The notes under the pieces are model-generated. The model had not been told where the DNA came from, did not search any database, and was given only the letters and a program-made list of their open reading frames with translations. Below are positions 35,363-44,111 of a stretch of DNA of 64,000 nucleotides, in pieces. The DNA is from Chryseobacterium sp. MYb7. Its GTDB lineage: Bacteria > Bacteroidota > Bacteroidia > Flavobacteriales > Weeksellaceae. Location of the stretch: contig NZ_PCOU01000003.1 of assembly GCF_002979455.1 (NCBI RefSeq), positions 124,001 to 188,000 on the forward strand, written 5' to 3'. A program made the translations under genes and the position numbers. Position 1 is the stretch's first letter; every line of letters starts with the position of its first letter.

Positions 35363-36991
35363 ATGAAAATTATATCGGTACTAGGTGCCCTTTTGCTTAG
35401 TATAACTATTTACTCTCAAAAAATCTCAGGGAAAGTTACCGATGAAAGCAACCAAGCTATTTCTTACTGCTCCATAAGTTTGGAGAATATAAATACCAGC
35501 ACGATTACCGATATTAATGGTAACTATTCAATAGATATTCCTGAAAATGCAAAAAAAAGTGACTATATCATATTTGAATCTAATGGGTATGATGATAAAA
35601 AAGTTACTGTACAGCAGATAACAACAGATGCCCATATCAAATTAGGCAAAAAGGTTAATATTATTCCAGAAGTTAGTATAACTGGGAAAAAAACAAAAAA
35701 TGAAGCATTGGGAAATACAAAAAGACCTATGCTTACCTTCTCTAAAATGTTTGATAAAAATGTTCCAACCATAGAGCAGGGACAAATATTCGATATTTAT
35801 AAGTGGACGAAACTTAACAGCTATAATTTTTTCATTATTCCGAGTTCTAAATTCAAGGAAATTACTTTAAAGCTCAACATCTATTCTGTAAAGGATAATT
35901 TACCACAGCAATCTCTGCTTTATGAAAATATAATATTCAAAACGAATACCACAGGATGGCAAACCATTGATCTTCAAAAGTATAAATTAATTTATACGGA
36001 TCTTGATCAGCTGGCGATTACTTTACAGCTTGTTGAAAGTGTTCCTCAGGATAATGCAGACTTCGTATTTGGAATTTCTGCAAAAAAAACATTGTCTAAT
36101 GATCTGCTGTTCCGCTATCAAAGTCAGGGTAAATGGGAAGCCAGTAAAGGAAGTTTTATCTCCAATATTAATATCAATTATATGAAAGATAAAAATGAAA
36201 ATACTCCGAAAAATATAAGCCAAACAGATAATAATACTGAAGATCAATCACTTATTGATTATTACAAAAATAAAGAGAAGGCAGGAAAAACGGTTTATGG
36301 AAAAAATAAATCCGGAAAGTATATAGATCTTAAGAATGCTAAAATATATTATGAAGAATATGGAAGTGGAGAACCACTTGTACTTCTTCATGGGAACAAT
36401 GGCAGTATATCGGATTTCTACAATCAGATTCCTGATTTGGCCAAACAATTCAAAGTAATTGTATTAGATACGAGAGGACAAGGAAGAAGTACAGATCTTT
36501 CCACAGAAGATTATACTTATGAAAAGTTTTCTGATGACTTACTGGCAGTAACAAAAGAACTTAACATCAACAAATTCAATATTGTCGGATGGAGTGATGG
36601 CGGAATTACTGGTTTATTATTTACCATTAATCATCCTGATTTAGTTAATAAGCTGATTGTTGTTGGAGCTAATCTTAATCCGGAAGGCATAGAAACTAAA
36701 ACGCTGGATATCTTTAAAAAGCAACTTGAAATAAAAGATGTTCCTAACCAAAGATTAATAAAACTGATGGTTCAGCAGCCACATATCGAGACAAATCAGC
36801 TGAAAACCATTAAAAATCCTGTTTTGGTAATCGCGGGAAGCAATGATGTGATCAAAGAAGAACATACCAAATTGATCAATAGCAGTATCCCAAATTCACA
36901 GCTCCTGATCGTTCCTGATTCGTCTCATTATGTTCCATTTGAGAAACCAGATCTGCTTAATAAGTCGATCATCAAATTTTTAAAAATATAA
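35363..36991 (+). CDS. Secreted alpha/beta hydrolase fused to a carboxypeptidase-regulatory-like domain
   Basis: 542 residues in three parts: a signal peptide (about 1-18), a CarboxypepD_reg-like beta domain (about 19-95) as in the N-terminus of TonB-dependent receptors, a strand-rich linker (about 110-310), and an alpha/beta hydrolase (about 330-542). The catalytic triad is visible: Ser411 in GWSDGG, Asp495 in GSNDVI, His522 in SSHYVP. It would act in the periplasm or outside. It ends 65 bp before the lanthipeptide precursor on the same strand, so a role in the cluster is possible but unproven. The domain combination is unusual. Confidence 0.75.
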   Translation: MKIISVLGALLLSITIYSQKISGKVTDESNQAISYCSISLENINTSTITDINGNYSIDIPENAKKSDYIIFESNGYDDKKVTVQQITTDAHIKLGKKVNIIPEVSITGKKTKNEALGNTKRPMLTFSKMFDKNVPTIEQGQIFDIYKWTKLNSYNFFIIPSSKFKEITLKLNIYSVKDNLPQQSLLYENIIFKTNTTGWQTIDLQKYKLIYTDLDQLAITLQLVESVPQDNADFVFGISAKKTLSNDLLFRYQSQGKWEASKGSFISNININYMKDKNENTPKNISQTDNNTEDQSLIDYYKNKEKAGKTVYGKNKSGKYIDLKNAKIYYEEYGSGEPLVLLHGNNGSISDFYNQIPDLAKQFKVIVLDTRGQGRSTDLSTEDYTYEKFSDDLLAVTKELNINKFNIVGWSDGGITGLLFTINHPDLVNKLIVVGANLNPEGIETKTLDIFKKQLEIKDVPNQRLIKLMVQQPHIETNQLKTIKNPVLVIAGSNDVIKEEHTKLINSSIPNSQLLIVPDSSHYVPFEKPDLLNKSIIKFLKI

Positions 36992-37056
36992 TTTAATTGA
37001 TAATAAAGCGGAAACCGAAAAGCTAACGAGTAGGTACAAATTAAAATTTTTAAACC

Positions 37057-37239
37057 ATGAGCAAAAAGCTTACAAAAAAGTTAACTCTTAAAAAAGAGAA
37101 GTTATCTCAATTAAACTCTGAAGAAATGAAATCAGTAAAAGCTGGAAAAGAGCTAGTAACATCTGTTTTTGATTGTTCACACTGGACATGTACTGCTGGA
37201 AGCAGCAGATCTACTAACCTTTGCGTTTGTCCTGCTTAA
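37057..37239 (+). CDS. Class I lanthipeptide precursor peptide
   Basis: 60-residue RiPP precursor. The N-terminus is a leader with the Bacteroidota LTLKKEKLSQLNSEEM pattern (residues 9-24), ending near SVKAG (26-30); this is an AG rather than the common GG. The core (31-60) has cysteines at 40, 45, 56 and 58 and nine Ser/Thr, so up to four thioether rings could form with several dehydrated residues left over. It is directly upstream of a LanC and LanB on the same strand, and a hairpin with a short T run lies between it and the enzyme genes. Cleavage site and ring pattern are not determined. Confidence 0.88.
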   Translation: MSKKLTKKLTLKKEKLSQLNSEEMKSVKAGKELVTSVFDCSHWTCTAGSSRSTNLCVCPA

Positions 37240-37269
37240 TTCATCAGAAACATTTTACAAAAAAACTGT

Positions 37270-37297
37270 AGCTACTCCGTAAGGGGTAGCTGCTTTT
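37270..37297 (+). terminator. Hairpin between precursor and modification genes, probable leaky terminator
   Basis: AGCTACTCC (37270-37278), loop GTAA, GGGGTAGCT (37283-37291) with one wobble, then only four T. Such partial terminators are common between RiPP precursors and their enzymes and allow more precursor than enzyme. Confidence 0.6.
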
Positions 37298-37309
37298 AAT
37301 AGCTCTATT

Positions 37310-38227
37310 ATGGCAAATAAATTAAAAATAGGCCTTTTAGAATTTGGCATAAGAGAAAATTCGCTCAACAATTCTAAGAAATCATTATACGATATCATTG
37401 ACTATGCTACAAGAGCGGACGAACTGGGTTTCTCCAGATTCTGGGTTACTGAAAACTACTTTTCAAAAGCACATGACATGGCCTGGTCTACTCCTGAGAT
37501 GCTGATTCCCATCTTATTAGGATTAACAGAAAAAATAAAAATAGGAATTGCAGGAGTTATTTTACCCTTACAAAGCCCTTTTAGAGTGGCTCACAATTAT
37601 AAGCTGCTATCCAGTTTATATCCCAAAAGATTAGACCTCGGGTTCGTTAAAGGCCTCGTTGGTGAATATGATCTTAAATATTTCAACGTGGATGTAGATA
37701 AAGAAAATTATTTTTCATCCTTTCTTCCTAAACTGGAATCTACATTAAGCTTTTTAAGAGATGAAAGTGAATTTCTCAAAAAAGATTTAATTATCCCTCC
37801 TTACAAAGGAAATATTCCGGATGTATGGTATATGGGTTCTTCACACTCCGGTTTAAAAGTCGCTTTAGAGCATGACCTTAATTTTGCACGATCCATATTT
37901 CATGGAGAATCAAACAAAGAGTATCTGAAAGAAGAATTACAAAATTTCAGAACAGAATACAAAGCAAAACATGGAAAAGAACCTTCAATGGTCCTTACTT
38001 TTTCAGGTTGCTGTCATAAAACAAAACAAAAGGCGATCAACGTTGCTAAAAAAAGTACCAACAACGATATAAGCAACATAAGCCTTGTAGGAGACGGAAG
38101 TTTCTTTCAGGAAAAACTGCTGGAATTTAAAGAACTCTACGGATATAATGAATTTATGTTCAATAATATCTCGAGATCACACAAAGATTCCTTAACAGCT
38201 ATTGAAATATTAAGCCAGTATGTATAA
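37310..38227 (+). CDS. Luciferase-like flavin-dependent oxidoreductase in lanthipeptide cluster
   Basis: 305-residue LLM-superfamily TIM-barrel protein. Family-type blocks: LYDIIDYATRADELGFSRFWVTENYF (about 27-52), IKIGIAGVILPLQSPFRVAHNYK (about 76-98), RLDLGFVKGL, and VWYMGSSHSGLKVAL. It overlaps the lanC start by 8 bp. Known LLM-type enzymes in some lanthipeptide clusters (LanJC) reduce dehydroalanine/dehydrobutyrine to D-amino acids; others hydroxylate. Because F420 is not known in this phylum, FMN is the likelier cofactor. The exact reaction on this peptide is inference. Confidence 0.85.
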   Translation: MANKLKIGLLEFGIRENSLNNSKKSLYDIIDYATRADELGFSRFWVTENYFSKAHDMAWSTPEMLIPILLGLTEKIKIGIAGVILPLQSPFRVAHNYKLLSSLYPKRLDLGFVKGLVGEYDLKYFNVDVDKENYFSSFLPKLESTLSFLRDESEFLKKDLIIPPYKGNIPDVWYMGSSHSGLKVALEHDLNFARSIFHGESNKEYLKEELQNFRTEYKAKHGKEPSMVLTFSGCCHKTKQKAINVAKKSTNNDISNISLVGDGSFFQEKLLEFKELYGYNEFMFNNISRSHKDSLTAIEILSQYV

Positions 38228-39374
38228 AGATAAAATCGACTTCTTTTTAACCCAAATTTCAGAAAAGTGTAATGAAGACAAAGGTGAAAACATCACATTC
38301 AGTCTGGGAAACGGGTACTATTCATTATTTTACAACAATGATGTGGAGATTGAAAAAATTGAGGATCTTATTGACATGGCCTCAGAAGCTTCTTATTCAT
38401 CATTTGCTACCGGAAGCTTAGCCATCATTTACTTCATGAGGCTTCTGCATAATTCCAATATTATTACGGATGAAGACATTGAAAGCATAGAAGAAGATTC
38501 TATTGAATTTTTCCTGGAACTGCTTTCTACCGCTGCAGACAAAAAAGAGTACGATTTATTCACAGGTCTGATTGGATTAGGAATCTATTTTCTTGAAATT
38601 CAAAAAATGGATGCCGTTGCAAAAATAATATCCCACATAGACCATTTAAAACATGAAAGAAACCAATCCTTTTTCTGGATTGATCATATAGTAAAAGAAG
38701 ACAATATCATTGACCTTGGTCTCGCCCATGGCCAGCCTTCTATTATATCCTTTTTAGCCGAATGCTATCATCAAGGCTGCGAGAAGGAAACATGTGCAAA
38801 ACTGATCAGGGGAAGTGTCAACTTTCTAAAGGAACTTTACGAAGAAAACAAAGATGCCCAATTCATATTTCCTTCAAAACTCAATATCGCCACAGGAGAA
38901 AAACAGTTATCAGAAAGACTTGCATGGTGCTATGGTGATTTAGGAGTGGCAATAAGCATCTGGAAAGCTTACACCGTTTTACAGGATGAGGAGCTGAAAA
39001 CGATGTGTCATTCGATGATTTTGAATGTATCAAAAGTAAAAGCTGACAGATCCGGAGTTTTCTATAGTCAAAAAAATGAGTGTATAGACACCGGAATATG
39101 CCACGGAACATCCGGCATCTCCCACATATTCAATAAATTCTACAGGATATTTCAAAATAAAGAGCTGAAAGAGGCTCATGATTACTGGATGTCTCTAACC
39201 TTACAACAACTGGATAAAGGAGCAAAATTTCCTTTCGACCTCAAGAATGACGAGTGGGTAGAACATACAGGACTTCTTGAAGGTATTTCCGGAGTAGGAA
39301 TGGTATTGCTAGACTATCAGTATCCCGATAAAGCCAAAGATTGGGACAAAATTTATTTAATGAACATAGGATGA
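38220..39374 (+). CDS. LanC-like lanthionine synthetase (cyclase)
   Basis: Zinc enzyme that adds cysteine thiols onto dehydrated residues. 384 residues with the LanC alpha-toroid pattern and catalytic motifs: LAHGQPSI (His170), WCYGDLGVA (Cys237), and ICHGTSGIS (Cys294, His295), matching the zinc ligands and acid-base His of NisC-type cyclases. Stop and lanB start overlap in ATGA at 39371-39374, indicating coupled translation. The complete set of ligands suggests an active enzyme. Confidence 0.93.
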   Translation: MYKDKIDFFLTQISEKCNEDKGENITFSLGNGYYSLFYNNDVEIEKIEDLIDMASEASYSSFATGSLAIIYFMRLLHNSNIITDEDIESIEEDSIEFFLELLSTAADKKEYDLFTGLIGLGIYFLEIQKMDAVAKIISHIDHLKHERNQSFFWIDHIVKEDNIIDLGLAHGQPSIISFLAECYHQGCEKETCAKLIRGSVNFLKELYEENKDAQFIFPSKLNIATGEKQLSERLAWCYGDLGVAISIWKAYTVLQDEELKTMCHSMILNVSKVKADRSGVFYSQKNECIDTGICHGTSGISHIFNKFYRIFQNKELKEAHDYWMSLTLQQLDKGAKFPFDLKNDEWVEHTGLLEGISGVGMVLLDYQYPDKAKDWDKIYLMNIG

Positions 39375-42300
39375 AATACAACGATATAGAAAAACTTAAC
39401 TTTTACCTGCTGAGAACACCCCTTCTTCCACAGAAAAACATAGATAAGTGGGAAGAGGATATCCATACAGAAAGTTTCCGTAATACCATTTATTTATCAT
39501 CACCGGATTTATATGAGCAGCTCATTCATTGGGACGAAAAAAAACTGTCCAAAGAAAAAGCTGATAAAATAAAAAAATCTCTGTTGAAATATTGGCTGAG
39601 AACTCATTTCAGAACCATTCCTTTTGGGACCAATGCCGGTGTAAGTATGGGCGAATGGAGTGACAGCACTCAGATTACCCTGAATAAAGATCAGGATAAA
39701 ATATTTGCAAGACTGGATATGCAGCTTTTGCATGACATTACCGTAAAGCTGGAAGAGAATATGCAGGTGAGAAAAGTTTGTAAATTCTATACCAACAATA
39801 CCATTTACAGCACTAAAAATAAATACCGTTATATTGAGCCTACTATCAAGGATTCAGGGTTGAAATATGAGATTATTTCTACCGAAAAAAACAAATATCT
39901 GAATTCTATCATAAAAGCCTGTCAGGATGGTTTAAAGCTTTCAGCAATCATAGAAATATTAGTTAATCAGGATATTTCTTATGAAGACAGTTTCGACTAT
40001 ATCAACGAATTGATAGATTCAAAAATTCTTGTCAGTGAACTTTCACCAAAGGTTACTGACAAGAATTTTCAGAATTTTATCTATCAGTTTTTAAAAGATT
40101 TGAAAATTCCAGCGGATAAAGAAAATAAAGAAAATGCAGAACTGATCCAAAGCCTGATTACCATCTTTGAAATTGTACAGAAAGCTAACGAAACCAATAG
40201 TACATTTCTTGCTGTTGATCAGATTTCTGAGATATTAACCTCAATCGGGATTAAAAATCACAAAAAGAATATCCTTCAGACAGACTTACTGAAAGGGAAA
40301 ACATCCAATACACTGGATAAAAATATTTTTAAAGACTTTAAAAAAGTACTTTCCACAGTCTTTCAGATTGGAGCAGCAGATACTATTGACGCTCTGGATA
40401 ATTTTAAAAAGGAATTCATCGCAAGATATGATCAGCAGGAAATTCCAATACTATTAGCACTTGATCCTTTGTCAGGGATCAACTACCCTTTGCATTCTGA
40501 TAATGAAAATTCTAATTTGACAGACGGAATTCAGTTTAAATCTGAAAATACTACCAACATTATCCAGGGATCTTTGAAGTGGAATCAGTTTTTAGGAGAA
40601 AAGCTCATTAATGCCTTAAAAGACAATCAGGATTTAATACAAATCACACAGGAAGAAATTACTCCATTTTTAGAGGAGAATAAAAATATTCCTTTTTCAA
40701 TGTCTTCACTGGTCCATATCTATGAAGACCAGGAAGGAAAACCTGTCATTTTCCATAAGTACAGTGACGGACCTTCATCTTCTACCTATCTGGGACGTTT
40801 TTGCCATATGGATGATCAATTGGAGGAATCAGTAAAAAATGCACTGTTGGAAGAAGAATCTTTCTTTGACGGGCAGATCATTGCTGAAGTGGTACACAAT
40901 CCGCAGCCAAGGGTTGGAAATATTACGATCAGACCTCATCTGAGAAAGTATGAAATTCCTATCATCAACCGTCATAACACGGATGGTGAGCCCATTTATC
41001 TGAATGACATTATGATTTCTGTGAAAAACGACAGAATTGTTCTTCGTTCTAAAAAGTATAATAAAGAAGTTATTCCAAGTCTTTCATCCGCGCATAATTA
41101 TAACCTGCATAAAGTACCGATGTATCATTTTCTATGTGATCTTCAGTATCAGCATACAACTCCTTCCTATAGCTGGAACTGGGGCATGTTTGTGAATTAT
41201 GAATATCTGCCCAGAATAATGATCAACAATGTGATTCTTTCCAGAGCATCATGGTTATTGGATTATTCTAAAATTTTCAATGGAAAGAAGGCTTCTATTC
41301 AGGTTTTCAAAGAGTATTTAAAGGAAAAAAACATTCCTGAAATCTGTGTTTTCACAGAAAAAGACATGGAACTTCCTGTATTTACAAACAATCCTCTTTC
41401 TCTGGAAATTCTCTTTGACCATTTACTGAAAGAAAAACAGATAAGAGTTCTGGAAAACCTTTCCAGCCATTACAAAACTGTTACTAAGGATCAACAAGGA
41501 AATCATCACAGCAATGAATTTCTTGTTCCATGGAATAATTTCAACAGCAAAAAGAAAGATAAATTGACCCTTTTCCCTGTAAAAAATACAGTGACCCGAA
41601 ATTTTGTTCCGGGAAGTGAGTGGCTTTTCTACAAAATTTATTGCAGTACAAAGGTTTCGGACCAGATTATTAAAGATACCCTCTATAAATTTGCCAATGG
41701 ACTTGTTAAAAAAGGAGTTATCAAAAAATGGTTCTTCATCCGTTACAGCGATCCGGATATGCACATCAGAATAAGATTTCTGACAGCATCTCAAGATCAC
41801 ACCCTTTCTAACCAGATTTATCAGTTACTTGACAAATATCTGACCCGGGAAATGATTATCCATAAAATTGTTCTGGACACCTACAACAGGGAGATTGAGC
41901 GATATGGTGAAACCACAATAGACCAGATGGAAAGTATTTTTTACTTCGACAGTGAATGCGTCTGCCAATTACTGAGAGAAGTCGAATACACCGAAACTCC
42001 TATCTGGAAAGCTGCCGTTGCCGGAATCAACAGGATTCTGGATGATTTCGGCTATAACATGACGGAAAAAAGAGATATTCTGCAGCAGCTTTCCAATGGA
42101 TATGGAAGCATGCTGGATGATCATTCTAAACAGACATTAAAAGATAAATATAGAGATCACAGACATCAGACCCTGGAACTTCTGGCAGGCACGGATGAGT
42201 TCTCTAAAATTCTGGATATAAGGTCTAAAAAAACAGCCCGTTACATTGCTGAAGTTAAGGAACTGCAGTCTCAGCAAATGGTAAAATCATTGGTGGTAAG

Positions 42301-42421
42301 CTATATTCATATGTTTATCAACAGAACATTTGCTTCAAAACCCAATATCCATGAGTCTGTTTTATACTACTTCTTGCATAAAAGCTATGACTCGTTACTG
42401 AATATTAAAAAACTGACATAA
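39371..42421 (+). CDS. LanB lantibiotic dehydratase, full length
   Basis: Glutamylates Ser/Thr of the precursor using Glu-tRNA and eliminates to dehydroamino acids. 1016 residues from the ATG at 39371; an upstream ATG at 39341 adds ten residues inside lanC and is less likely. The N-terminal glutamylation domain (about 1-700) includes LRTHFRTIPFGTNAGVS. The C-terminal SpaB_C elimination domain (about 740-1010) includes KKWFFIRYSDPDMHIRIRF. Both domains are on one polypeptide, unlike the split LanBs of thiopeptide clusters. It is followed after 1 nt by the glycosyltransferase-like gene. Confidence 0.94.
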   Translation: MKYNDIEKLNFYLLRTPLLPQKNIDKWEEDIHTESFRNTIYLSSPDLYEQLIHWDEKKLSKEKADKIKKSLLKYWLRTHFRTIPFGTNAGVSMGEWSDSTQITLNKDQDKIFARLDMQLLHDITVKLEENMQVRKVCKFYTNNTIYSTKNKYRYIEPTIKDSGLKYEIISTEKNKYLNSIIKACQDGLKLSAIIEILVNQDISYEDSFDYINELIDSKILVSELSPKVTDKNFQNFIYQFLKDLKIPADKENKENAELIQSLITIFEIVQKANETNSTFLAVDQISEILTSIGIKNHKKNILQTDLLKGKTSNTLDKNIFKDFKKVLSTVFQIGAADTIDALDNFKKEFIARYDQQEIPILLALDPLSGINYPLHSDNENSNLTDGIQFKSENTTNIIQGSLKWNQFLGEKLINALKDNQDLIQITQEEITPFLEENKNIPFSMSSLVHIYEDQEGKPVIFHKYSDGPSSSTYLGRFCHMDDQLEESVKNALLEEESFFDGQIIAEVVHNPQPRVGNITIRPHLRKYEIPIINRHNTDGEPIYLNDIMISVKNDRIVLRSKKYNKEVIPSLSSAHNYNLHKVPMYHFLCDLQYQHTTPSYSWNWGMFVNYEYLPRIMINNVILSRASWLLDYSKIFNGKKASIQVFKEYLKEKNIPEICVFTEKDMELPVFTNNPLSLEILFDHLLKEKQIRVLENLSSHYKTVTKDQQGNHHSNEFLVPWNNFNSKKKDKLTLFPVKNTVTRNFVPGSEWLFYKIYCSTKVSDQIIKDTLYKFANGLVKKGVIKKWFFIRYSDPDMHIRIRFLTASQDHTLSNQIYQLLDKYLTREMIIHKIVLDTYNREIERYGETTIDQMESIFYFDSECVCQLLREVEYTETPIWKAAVAGINRILDDFGYNMTEKRDILQQLSNGYGSMLDDHSKQTLKDKYRDHRHQTLELLAGTDEFSKILDIRSKKTARYIAEVKELQSQQMVKSLVVSYIHMFINRTFASKPNIHESVLYYFLHKSYDSLLNIKKLT

Positions 42422-42422
42422 G

Positions 42423-43658
42423 ATGACCAGAATCGCATTAATAAACTGTTATTTTGGCAAAAGCTGGCCTGAGTATTTCAACCATTTTTTATACAGCTGC
42501 AAATACAATCCGGATGTTGATTTTTTATTATTTACCAACCTGGAAGCGCCTTTTCATCTACCGAATGTTCATTTTATAAAGATCAGTAGTCTTGCTGAAT
42601 TCAGTGCAATAGCAAGCGAAAAACTGAATTTATCCATCAACATTTTGGATGGTTACAAACTGTGTGATTTTAAGCCCACTTATGGATTAATTTTTCAGGA
42701 TTATTTAAAGGAATACGACTTTTGGGGATATTGTGACATTGATATTATTTTCGGGAATATCCGGTATTTTATCACAGAGAAATTATTGAAAAAATATGAT
42801 GTTATTTCGCCCCACAAAAACTATCCTGCGGGATTCTTCACCCTATTGAAAAACAATGAACAGTGCATTAACCTTTTCAAACAGAGTAAAGATTATGCGC
42901 ATATTCTACAAAATACACGTCATTTCTGTTTTGATGAATGTAACTTTGAGTTTAATCTTGTTCATACCAAAGATATTACTGAGATCCAAACTGAAATTGA
43001 AAGTTTCACTCTTGTGGTAAGGAAGCTGGAACTTCAAAAGAAAATTAAATATTATCACAAAAATATTGTTCAGGAGTTTGTTTATTCCAATGTAACCCAC
43101 CATTGGGTGGAAGGTAATATTTTCAATACTGTAACAGAAAAACAATACCTGCTGATTCATCTTATCAATCTGAAGGACAATCCACATTTCTTTATAGATC
43201 GTTTTGAACCTAAGGGCAATTTTTCAATTTCACCAAAAGGGATTCATTATAAATCTAACAAGGTTTCCTATCCTTTAAAAAAGATCAGGAGAAATATAGA
43301 GAGAAGAGTAACCAATACCCGTTACAGATTTCTATTATGGAAATCCAGGCTTCTTGCTTACAATCAAAAACAACATGTCAATTTTCTGGAAGAACAGTCT
43401 TATAAGATCGGAAAAACCCATATTACTTTTTACCCGCAGGACAAAAATAAACTGATCATTATTAACGAAGGCGAGAATGCGCTCCATTATAATCAGTTTT
43501 CTCTTTATAAGCTTAAGGGCAATCAATGGATAGGAATAAGTAAAAAGAATATCAGTGCGATTGATTTTCATTATAAAAATGAAGAAAATATTCCCTATAA
43601 AATAAGCATCAAGAACATAAAGAATCGTATAACAGAGAATGCATACTATATTTATTAA
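42423..43658 (+). CDS. Glycosyltransferase-like protein (DUF6625 type)
   Basis: 411 residues. The N-terminal half looks like a GT-A nucleotide-sugar transferase: a first strand RIALINCYFGKSWPEY, a segment LIFQDYLKEYDFWGYCDIDIIFGNIRYF with a DxD-type pair (about 102-104), and a YPAGFFTLLKNNE segment. This is like the group now called DUF6625. The C-terminal half (about 260-411) is basic and unrecognised. One nucleotide separates it from lanB, so it belongs to the operon; it might glycosylate the lanthipeptide. Neither donor nor acceptor is known. Confidence 0.65.
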   Translation: MTRIALINCYFGKSWPEYFNHFLYSCKYNPDVDFLLFTNLEAPFHLPNVHFIKISSLAEFSAIASEKLNLSINILDGYKLCDFKPTYGLIFQDYLKEYDFWGYCDIDIIFGNIRYFITEKLLKKYDVISPHKNYPAGFFTLLKNNEQCINLFKQSKDYAHILQNTRHFCFDECNFEFNLVHTKDITEIQTEIESFTLVVRKLELQKKIKYYHKNIVQEFVYSNVTHHWVEGNIFNTVTEKQYLLIHLINLKDNPHFFIDRFEPKGNFSISPKGIHYKSNKVSYPLKKIRRNIERRVTNTRYRFLLWKSRLLAYNQKQHVNFLEEQSYKIGKTHITFYPQDKNKLIIINEGENALHYNQFSLYKLKGNQWIGISKKNISAIDFHYKNEENIPYKISIKNIKNRITENAYYIY

Positions 43659-43673
43659 AAAATTTCAGCATTT

Positions 43674-44045
43674 ATGATTGCAAAATATGAGTATCTCCTG
43701 TCCTTTAATTTTTTGTTGAAGAAATTTGTACAGCAGCATAAAAAAGCAGGAAAAATAAAAGACTATACCCTACCGCTGGAAGATTATAACTTCTACAGTT
43801 TTTACAATATACTACAAGATGATTTTGACATTGAGGCAATGGTGATAAGGCTGGACGAGTGGGAAGATATTGAAGAACTTAGCTTTCCCGCTATTGCTTT
43901 CTTAAAGATCAATGGAGGAATATTTGTTCTGATGAATGATTATAAAGATGGAAAAATACATTGGGAAAGCAAAGAATATGGAAAACAGGTGAATACATTC
44001 AGTCTGTTCAAAAGGATAAGTGACAATATATTTCTGATTTCTTAA
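43674..44045 (+). CDS. C39-peptidase-like protein lacking catalytic residues
   Basis: 123 residues, no signal peptide. The block with LEDYNFYSFYNILQDDFDIEA, then LSFPAIAFLKINGGIFVLMND, has the spacing and hydrophobic pattern of C39-type leader-peptidase domains (P-x-I-A-x-L and the HFVVL strand). However, it has no cysteine at all, and the His of the second motif is replaced by Gly/Ile. If the relationship is right it is a degenerate, leader-binding relic, as in some HlyB-type C39-like domains. It is the last gene of the cluster, 15 nt after the glycosyltransferase-like gene, before a strong terminator. Homology is weak. Confidence 0.45.
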   Translation: MIAKYEYLLSFNFLLKKFVQQHKKAGKIKDYTLPLEDYNFYSFYNILQDDFDIEAMVIRLDEWEDIEELSFPAIAFLKINGGIFVLMNDYKDGKIHWESKEYGKQVNTFSLFKRISDNIFLIS

Positions 44046-44067
44046 GGGGATCAGGTGGATTTAAAAT

Positions 44068-44099
44068 AAAAAAGGTGAATAAACATATTCACCTTTTTT
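44068..44099. terminator. Bidirectional terminator between the lanthipeptide operon and rpoN
   Basis: GGTGAATA (44074-44081), 4-nt loop, TATTCACC (44086-44093), flanked by A and T runs. It serves both convergent operons. Confidence 0.85.
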
Positions 44100-44111
44100 A
44101 TTTTTATCAAC

